Assembly: GCF_000340215.1 (NCBI RefSeq)
Contig: NW_006921535.1
Coordinates: 6,051,414-6,115,413, forward strand
DNA length: 64,000 nucleotides
Direction of reading: 5' to 3'
Source: Pseudocercospora fijiensis CIRAD86
Lineage: Eukaryota; Ascomycota; Dothideomycetes; Mycosphaerellales; Mycosphaerellaceae
Shown: one piece after another, positions 57,300 to 64,000 of the stretch
Numbering within the stretch: position 1 is the first letter of the stretch
Layout of the letters: the number at the start of each line of letters is the position of its first letter
Translations under genes and position numbers: made by a program
Notes under the pieces: generated by a model
What the model was told of the DNA's origin: nothing
What the model saw: the letters and a program-made list of their open reading frames with translations, nothing else
Database searches by the model: none

Positions 57300-58600
57300 G
57301 CGCTGGGTCGGAAGATGTCTGAGAAGCGTCTGCATTGCTTGTCAGTAGTTGCAAAGACCGCCAGACCTCGCTGTCGCTGGATATGGCGGCGGTGGAGCGG
57401 CTGGCAAGCGGAAGTGTCATGGCACACCACCGACCAAAACCGGCCACGCCTGCGAGCTATACACATGATATTAATGTGAGAGGAGGTCATGATGGTACTT
57501 ACCGATGTCTCGTTGCCGCGAAGAATGTCAGTGGTCTGTGTCGCTGGCAATGTGAGGCGATATGCCATTGTTGCGGCTGGCCTCGTCGTGGAGCCTTTGC
57601 TTGGCCGCCAACCGCCCAAATCTGGCAGAGAGCACATCAGAACACACTGACAGGCATATAAATGCACTGTCGTGAGATTCTGCATGTTTTGGACCGTGCA
57701 ATGGGTGTTGTTGTGACGTGTGTAGCGAAGAGGTGTTGGTTGTTGGGTGAGGAAAGCTGGAGTGTGTTTGGGAAGCTCAAGCCTGCCGCCAAGCCGCGCC
57801 TTCTGAGTTTCCCTCCTGGTGCTATTGTGGGCTCTACTGCGCCAACACAGACATATTACATGCTCGCTGAGGGTCGCAATATGATCAGTAAGCACCACAG
57901 AGTCGATAGCAACTTGTCCGGTGTTCAGCACGTGTGTATGTGGCCGGCGAGGGACGGCGAAGAAATCTTCGCGGCTTCACCAGCAGAACGCCGCAGCTGG
58001 AAGGACCCTGCCGCAGCTCGCAATGTAGCACTACGAGCCATCACGGCGGTATTGATGCCTATACGGCCTTCTTACATACATGCGGATGGTCGCGATAAGC
58101 TACAGATGGACCGCAAAGTCGATAGCAACTTGTCCGGAGTCCAACACATGAGTATTTGGCCGTCGAGGGATGAGCGAGGATATGCCACACGACAAGTACT
58201 GTTCCCCGAAGCTCACTACACAGCACTGCGAAGCCACCAAGGCGGTATTCTGCATACATTCCGAGAGTCGCGATAGGCACCGAATACACCTCCGATTCAA
58301 TAGCAACTTCTGCGATACCTAGAACATGAGCAAGTCGCTGGCGAAGGACGAGCAGAGACATATGCGTGGCCGCCGAGCATTACAAAGCGCCAATTCGCAA
58401 GGCCGGTATCCTTGGGCTTGCTCATACCGTGGCCCTCTGGCACGATTGAACACCGAGCGCCACTCACACAAACTTCCGAGGCACGAGCTGAGGGTCGCTA
58501 TAGCCTACACATGACCCGCAAAGACGAAGACAACTTCTCTGAAGTTTGTAGGGCATGTAGCAGCTCTACAAAGGCAAGGCGAGGTAATGCCGCGACTTGA
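57300..58600. repeat. degenerate long-period tandem repeat (~180-217 bp)
   Basis: gtcgatagcaacttgtccgg is exact at 57902 and 58119 (period 217). Weaker forms occur at about 58,298 (aatagcaacttctg) and 58,529 (aagacaacttctct). The flanking ggccg-cgagggac(g) and cacatgagta/cgtgtgtatg stretches recur too. Related tgtcagt-g-aatgtgag pieces lie near 57,330 and 57,515. Confidence 0.7.
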
Positions 58601-58618
58601 AGCTCCCTCCTACTCAGC

Positions 58619-59341
58619 TTGGCAGTTATATCAAGGGAGCTGCTGATGGCCAGCAGCACTTTCATGTCTCACGAACCACAGGCGCGAACTCATCCAACAT
58701 CCATTACACGCTGCGATGGAGCCCCCGGCGAGCCGAAGAAAACGAGACTCGCGTTCATATCTCGAAGCCTTCACCATTTCTTGCCACCAAAGCCTTTGAA
58801 TTCAACCATCAAGATGCTCGAATTCAGCCGGCATGACAAGCCAACATCTCACAGCGAAATTGGCGGGCAATTCTCCACGAAACCAACAGGCAACTTCTAT
58901 CCACTATCGGGACTCGAGTCCCCCAGCAACGCCAGCACGAAAGCGGCATCGCCAGCCAAAAGGACGAAGGCAGAGACTCTACTTCTTCTCTTTCCGCAAA
59001 CAGAGACTCAGCTGCCCCATACCCAGCTTTTCCACGTCAAGTTCAGCCAGCGGAGGCAGTTGTGGTGGCAGAAGAGGAAAGGATGCGTCGAGGCGCGAGA
59101 GGGCTGCATTGCGGAAAAGAAAGATGACGGCTTAATGTGCTCTGAAAATGGTCGTAACTGCGCAGATGAGAGTAGACTTGATGCTTCGTTCGAGAATGAG
59201 GATTATGAAGACGAGCTCACGCATTCCTTGCAAATACATCCCTTGCGTCTGAAGCACAGTGACCGGCACGCCACGCCTTTCTTTCTCCATGCCCAATCTT
59301 CCTCCCCAACTTCCGATACACGAATGACCGATAAAATTTGA
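58619..59341 (+). other. doubtful 240-codon ORF, no family
   Basis: A plus frame with Ser/Thr/Lys/His-rich composition and no signal peptide, membrane helix or known motif. It overlaps the end of the 57-58 kb repeat and precedes another duplication. It could be a small gene starting at an internal Met (KMLEFSRHDKPTS) or chance. Not counted as a gene. Confidence 0.2.
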
Positions 59342-59640
59342 CTCAAGGCTGAGAACAGCAAGAGAAAGCAGTAGGGCGGACACCGTGATCACCATTTCAC
59401 TGGCCTTCGCTATCTCTAGCCACGACGGACGTTTGAGATGATCAGAACTGCATTCTCCCCTCCCACTCCCGACGCGAGAACCACCTATGCAATTTGGCCT
59501 ATGGTCGAGAAAAGCAAGAGCAAGCACTAGAGCGGATAAGGTACCGTGGATGACCAATACCTTCACCATTTCCCCACCTCGAGCCACGATGGACAACACT
59601 TCTCCTCTCCGCACGCGAGAACAGATCCATTCCAAAAAAA
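59342..59640. repeat. two diverged copies of a ~145-bp unit
   Basis: gagaacagcaagagaaagca...tcaccatttcac...gccacgacgg in the first copy matches gagaaaagcaagagcaagca...tcaccatttcc...gccacgatgg in the second. At 59,697-59,750 a 27-bp unit tctcccgagcgttg-ttgctttt is repeated twice. Confidence 0.7.
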
Positions 59641-59759
59641 ACTTCAAGAGGAAGCGGAGGAGGACCAGCTCGAACCTCAAAAGCCCTAACATTTGTCTCC
59701 CGAGCGTTGGTTGCTTTTGTCTCCCGAGCGTTGATTGCTTTTGTATCTTGTTGCCACGA

Positions 59760-60454
59760 AAACCGCAACAAGACAAAATGAAAATCAAACTCGAAGCAGA
59801 GCGTACGGGGTCCTACTTCCCTGCAACCAAAATCAAAGGAGATACAGTAGACTAGAGTAGAAGTCCTTCATCGAAAGAATCCCCAAGAAAACAAACTCCT
59901 CCTGCCCCCTATGACCACTCCAAAAACAACCGGCATCAGACACGAAGTGATCGTCAAACATCTCATACCCGGCTATTCGCGGCGCCTATTACCATCTCAC
60001 GAAAAACAAAAACATCCATGAACTGCCAAAAACGTGAAATCTCGGCACGTGCCGTCGCGAAATAAGCTTCGGTGTTCGTGTCCGAGATGAGCTCGCTCGG
60101 GAGCGCTTGTGAAAGCCGCATAAAGCCGAGCCGAGCCGAGCAGAAGAGCCTATTGTCTGCGATCGGAAGTTAACGACTGGTGCTTATTAGCTGGACATGA
60201 GATAATATGAGTGTGCGAATTGGAATAGAAATTCGTGAAAGATGCGATCCATGGCCGCGAGACTTGATGTCATACGTATCCACCATCATGATAAAAATAA
60301 CTCCTCCTCCTAATGCCAATAAATACAAACAGATTCACGCTCATCACACGCGCGCCGGAGTAACTCATATCATCCATAGCCACGACTCAATACCATCCAC
60401 ATCATACCTTCCCAAAAGAAAACGCCATACATACCCCACCCAATTGCGCCTCCA
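59760..60454. other. 3' flank of the proline dehydrogenase gene
   Basis: No gene seen. A short gagcc repeat (ccgagccgagccgagc) is at about 60,128-60,140. Confidence 0.5.
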
Positions 60455-61915
60455 TCACATGATCCCCCTAACCCTCCTCGCAATCTCCCTCCCCATAGCC
60501 CGCCTCGTCTCCCCCGTCCTACCCGCCGCATCCCGATTCTCCGCCGCGCGCCTCAAAAGATAATTCAAACACTCCTGCATACTACCCCACGGCGTACACT
60601 TAAAGACCTTCTCCTGCACGGCATTGGGATCGTCTTTAGTCGCACGAGCAGCCGCGAGGAGAGTACAGCTGACTTCATCCGCCATGCCTTGCAGTTGGGC
60701 GAAAGCGAGGGGGACGAGGTCTTCGCCGCGAAGCTTTTGCGCTCGGCGGAGGGATTGGGCTTTGGTGACGGTGACCGCGTTGTGGGAGGCGAGCATGATG
60801 TTGATGGGGGGTTGGATTTTTTCCGTGCTGCCGGGGGTGCTGGGGCGGAGGAAGGGGTTGTAGCGTTTCTGGAGGAGGGCTGATGCGGCGGAGTCGTAGG
60901 CGTTGTGGGTGTCTTGGATGGTGTCGTGGATGAGGCTTCGCCTTTCCGATTGCAGATATGCGCCACGAACTAGCTTTGCGCCGAGGGTGAAACCTTCTGC
61001 TTTTGCGATCTCCAAGTGTTTTGCGATCCTGCCGGGCATTTCTTTGAGGTACATCTGGTAGGTGTTGTAGACCACACTCTTGCCACTGGTGTTGTACGCT
61101 CTTTGCATGCGCAAAGTCCAGTCCTGGTAGCCATTCAAGTTCCAGGTCTCCTCGGCGCTCGGGAGAAGGGAGATGTTCTTTGCGGCCGCGGCAGAGGTGA
61201 TGGCGTGCATGGCTTCGTCCATTTCCTTGCTGGGGGCCTTCTCCTCCGCCATTCTGCGCATTGCCGCTGGTCCCATACCACTCCACTTCAAAGCGCAGAA
61301 GTCACCTTCAGCAGCGATCGAGATTGTATCCAGCATTCCTTTCCGCCATGTAGCCACGTCTTGGAGCTCGTCTGTCTTGCCCTCCTTCAGCACTTCCTTG
61401 GCGTACTCAAGGATGACTCCGCTGTAGCCCAATCGTCGAATCTCCTCGCATCGCTGTGAGACTTGCGCTTGATTCTCGCCTGCACAGAATTGCTTGTAAA
61501 ATGTTTCCCACAGGACTGCTCGCATGAGAGGATTTTTGAGGTTGAGGAGTGGGTTTGAAGACTCGAGCATCTGTCGCAGGAGACCCGTGGAGGCGGAGAA
61601 GAGAGTCGGGTGACTGGACATGGTTGTGATCAGGTATGAACGGAGGATCTGCGATATTGGTAGCGCCGAGAGAGGTGCCATGGTCGGCGCCCTTTCGGCA
61701 TATGAGAATGTCGACTCGGCGGCGGTGGGTATCGAGAGAGGTACGGCGTGCTCATTTTGAGATGTGGAATGGAGTTGTCGCTTTGTTGAATGGTGCCGTG
61801 GGTGTGCTGTAGAAGCTGTCGCTCTGCAGATTTTCGGAGTATGTCTGGGAGCTGCGCGCTCGACCGAACGAGCTTCCGCTCGCAGCGCTCTGGTTGATCT
61901 CATTACTGTAGCCAT
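60455..61915 (-). CDS. PUT1: proline dehydrogenase, mitochondrial
   Basis: FAD enzyme that oxidises proline to pyrroline-5-carboxylate, the first step of proline use. Single exon, 486 aa, from the ATG at 61915 (MATVMRSTRALRAEARS), an Arg/Ala/Ser-rich mitochondrial presequence. The family's core blocks are present: LMRAVLWETFYKQFCAGE, TISIAAEGDFCALKWSGMGP, the DWTLRMQRAYN and VYNTYQMYLKEMP pair, LGAKLVRGAYLQSER (active-site Arg and Tyr), IMLASHNAVT and AFAQLQGMADEV. The C-terminus has the expected YLLRRAAENRDA motif that closes the active site. Two Ser/Pro-rich insertions (near residues 60 and 360) are low complexity. Neighbouring genes are unrelated. Confidence 0.93.
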   Translation of the reverse strand: MATVMRSTRALRAEARSVERAAPRHTPKICRATASTAHPRHHSTKRQLHSTSQNEHAVPLSIPTAAESTFSYAERAPTMAPLSALPISQILRSYLITTMSSHPTLFSASTGLLRQMLESSNPLLNLKNPLMRAVLWETFYKQFCAGENQAQVSQRCEEIRRLGYSGVILEYAKEVLKEGKTDELQDVATWRKGMLDTISIAAEGDFCALKWSGMGPAAMRRMAEEKAPSKEMDEAMHAITSAAAAKNISLLPSAEETWNLNGYQDWTLRMQRAYNTSGKSVVYNTYQMYLKEMPGRIAKHLEIAKAEGFTLGAKLVRGAYLQSERRSLIHDTIQDTHNAYDSAASALLQKRYNPFLRPSTPGSTEKIQPPINIMLASHNAVTVTKAQSLRRAQKLRGEDLVPLAFAQLQGMADEVSCTLLAAARATKDDPNAVQEKVFKCTPWGSMQECLNYLLRRAAENRDAAGRTGETRRAMGREIARRVRGIM

Positions 61916-62767
61916 AGCCTGTCTCACGAAGAGTGTGTAGGTCGATATGTGAGGAGTTGCAGAAGACTGAGGACAAAGAGAGACTTGTGGTACTTATCAC
62001 TGCCATCCGCGTCATCACGGTTCCTTCAAATACATACCATTCGGAGTCTGTGCCCGCCATTCCTTATCACAAGCTCATCAGCGGGTACAGGATGGTGGCA
62101 CTGGTGAATGCTAATGGCGGCTACAGTCGGCGTTGGAGAGCGAGGAAGACGACCGTGATGACACGGTGGAGAAGCTAATCAGCTGACTCTAGCCTGAGGC
62201 CAAAACGCCAAGACCGCGCTGGAACCTTGAAGTGAAATCCGACTTCAGCTCATCCTTTGCCTTTTAGGAAGTACGCATGTGAAAGGAGACAGCGATGCAA
62301 GAATGTTGACTGATTGCCATCAAAGCATCTCACTCACCATCTCTGGTGATGCTCTCACCAATGCGCCAGTGCTGGGGACACTTGCATCGTTGCTGGAATC
62401 GCCGATCGCGAAGAAGCAGGAATTGCTGTGGTCTTGGCAACGGCAACCAGCATGAACATTTCGAGCTCCCCAACTCAACACCACGCTTGCGGCCTGAACA
62501 AGCCCTTCTGAGAGTTTCACGCAGTACACCGAGCGCATAGCGTATCTTGAATAGCCATCTCCCATCCCACCACCGTCTTGGCATCCCAATCCTCAAAGTC
62601 CCTTTATCCCATTGTCAGCACAATCCGGTCACGCCCCATCCGCATACAACCCTCAATAGATCTTGGCAGCAACTCAAAGTCCCCATCTCTTCCCCGTCTC
62701 CTCCGTCCTCTCCAAAATCTCAACCTTTGCCGTTCAATCCCCAGCAGCACGCAAAACCACCGGCACC
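61916..62767. other. divergent promoter region, PUT1 and secreted-protein gene
   Basis: PUT1 reads left and the small secreted-protein gene reads right from here. Frames are short; no repeat or motif recognised. Confidence 0.45.
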
Positions 62768-63271
62768 ATGAGAACCTTCTCCATCCCCCTTCTCCTTCTC
62801 GCACTCTTTGCCCTCGCCATCCCCCAAATGGCTTCCGCCGCCGGCGCCCAAATCTCCCCCGGCTCCTTCTGCAACTTCAAAAACCGTTTCGTCTACGAAG
62901 CAATCAACAAGTTCTGTTCCAAAACCAATCTGGTGGTCGGTTCGGCTTATTCCCGCAATGGAGTCAAGTCGAATAATCGTCTTGCGACGGTGAGGATTAA
63001 TGGGGACTGTAAGCCCGCTCAGTGGGTTCCGCAGAGTAAGTCGAGGAGTATGTGTGTGTTGCATGCGTGGCTGATCTGTGGCAGAGTATTGCAAGTCTCA
63101 GTTTTATGAGCTTTGTGGTCGAGGAAACGAGTTCGGGGCTAATTCTGGGAGGTATGGGAGGAATGCTTGTCAGGTGAGTCAAGTCCGCTACGTTTTCTGT
63201 GCCTGGAGGCTGTTGCTGACCCGGACCTCGCGTAGTGGTGGAGAATTGATTCCCACAACAATGGCAAGTAG
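62768..63271 (+). CDS. small cysteine-containing secreted protein (effector candidate)
   Basis: Exons 62768-63035, 63085-63173 and 63236-63271 give 130 aa, all introns 49-62 nt with GTAAGT/GTGAGT donors and GCAG/GTAG acceptors. A signal peptide of about 24 residues (IPLLLLALFALAIP, cleavage near ASA-AG) precedes a mature region with six Cys, one in each of SFC, KFC, GDC, KYC, ELC and NAC, enough for three disulfides. The mature protein is basic and Asn/Gly-rich and ends HNNGK. No family recognised. Size, Cys content and export signal fit a fungal effector or antimicrobial protein, which is inference. Confidence 0.75.
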
Positions 63272-64000
63272 GTCTGCGTGGCAGACGGTACCGTGACCAT
63301 TCGAGACTGTGGTGGTGCATGGGAAGTGTAAAGAACTAGAATGTAGACAGTAACGATTGCAATAATAACGTTAAACCTTGAAATTTCCCGTCTACTTACA
63401 ATTGATGCTGTGTTCTATGAAAAAAACAAAATGTCCGCGAACCAGATTCTCCCAGTGCAACAAGTTCAATGCATCCAAGAGTCAAAGGTCATTCGCCAGC
63501 GTCAGAAGCTTTTTACTGCCGGCGGCGACAAGTCACCAGCCGTTCAGATACGCAGTTAGGTCTCATCTGCTGTGGTTCGATTTCCCTTCACCTCGAGATC
63601 GACAAGCCATGGAGAAGGGACGAGCCGGCCAGTATAGGTGGAGGGGATTTGGCTATCGCTGGGACAACTCACTGTCAGCTTGGTCCATGATTGGTGAGGT
63701 AAGAAGGCGGAGACAGGTCGGCGAATAAGCATCCCAATAGAGACGAAGGTGATCTTTGCCTGTACACGAAGTCAGCCCATGTTCTGAAAGGAGGGGGAGT
63801 GTGAAGGGATATGTATGCGAATTTTTCTCCCCCAGCCGATTGACCTCGACGACTCGGGGTTCAGTTTCGCAAGCTTTGCTCTTCCTTTCGTCCTAGAACC
63901 AACATGTCATGAGAAGGACGAGTCGGCAGCGTGAGATGCTTGGTAGAGACGAAGGTGATCTGTTGCCTGTGTGTGCTGTTAGCCTGCTCTTGTTCTTGAA
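63272..64000. other. 3' region with a diverged direct repeat
   Basis: tagagacgaaggtgatct-ttgcctgt occurs near 63,738 and 63,944, about 206 bp apart, together with a cgtcctt/gacgag stretch. No gene is recognised before the window ends. Confidence 0.45.

Noticed and set aside
56665..57447. 260-codon minus frame
   Set aside because: Low-information Ser/Ala/Thr/Arg-rich sequence overlapping repeats, no homology sign. Left as uncalled.

Overview
The window is a stretch of filamentous ascomycete nuclear genome. Genes are split by 49-66 nt spliceosomal introns with GTRNGT-like donors, a CTRAY branch site and a YAG acceptor. The gene set is fungal: an NCS1 nucleobase permease, an AKT2-like peroxisomal hydrolase, a Hos2-type histone deacetylase, an ING/PHD protein, Tim50, an Htm1/Mnl1-type mannosidase and a mitochondrial proline dehydrogenase. 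Two islands carry the mark of repeat-induced point mutation (RIP). RIP plus the gene content suggest a Dothideomycete, perhaps Mycosphaerellales, but the sequence alone does not settle the species.

Layout. 1-7.4 kb is a RIP-mutated island with the relic of a DUF6589-like protein. 7.4-8.4 kb holds a ~130-bp tandem repeat that is not RIP-mutated. 8.6-10.7 kb is a six-exon gene joining two BED-like zinc fingers to a heme-oxygenase/TENA-like helical domain. 12.0-13.2 kb is an NCS1 permease lacking its first membrane helices. 13.96-17.93 kb is a second RIP island and appears to be one whole transposon, with ~29-bp terminal inverted repeats around three dead ORFs, one a retroviral-type integrase. 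18.4-32.1 kb is gene-rich: a hypothetical protein, the AKT2-like hydrolase, a broken SprT-like gene, a DUF4863 lyase, adenine phosphoribosyltransferase, Tim50 and the divergently transcribed mannosidase. 33-40 kb has a coiled-coil protein, a small two-exon gene, a 139-bp satellite array and an intact SprT-like gene. 43.5-47.2 kb carries the histone deacetylase and the ING protein, a divergent chromatin pair. 47.2-60.4 kb is almost gene-free and built of degenerate tandem repeats plus a fold-back element. 60.5-63.3 kb has proline dehydrogenase and a small cysteine-rich secreted protein.

The genes do not form one pathway or an evident biosynthetic cluster. Most are housekeeping genes interspersed with repeats. 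The most unusual content is the two dead mobile elements, whose reading frames are broken mainly at former Gln and Trp codons, and the zinc-finger/heme-oxygenase-like fusion. All exon boundaries were inferred by eye from splice signals, frame continuity and family resemblance. No search was run.
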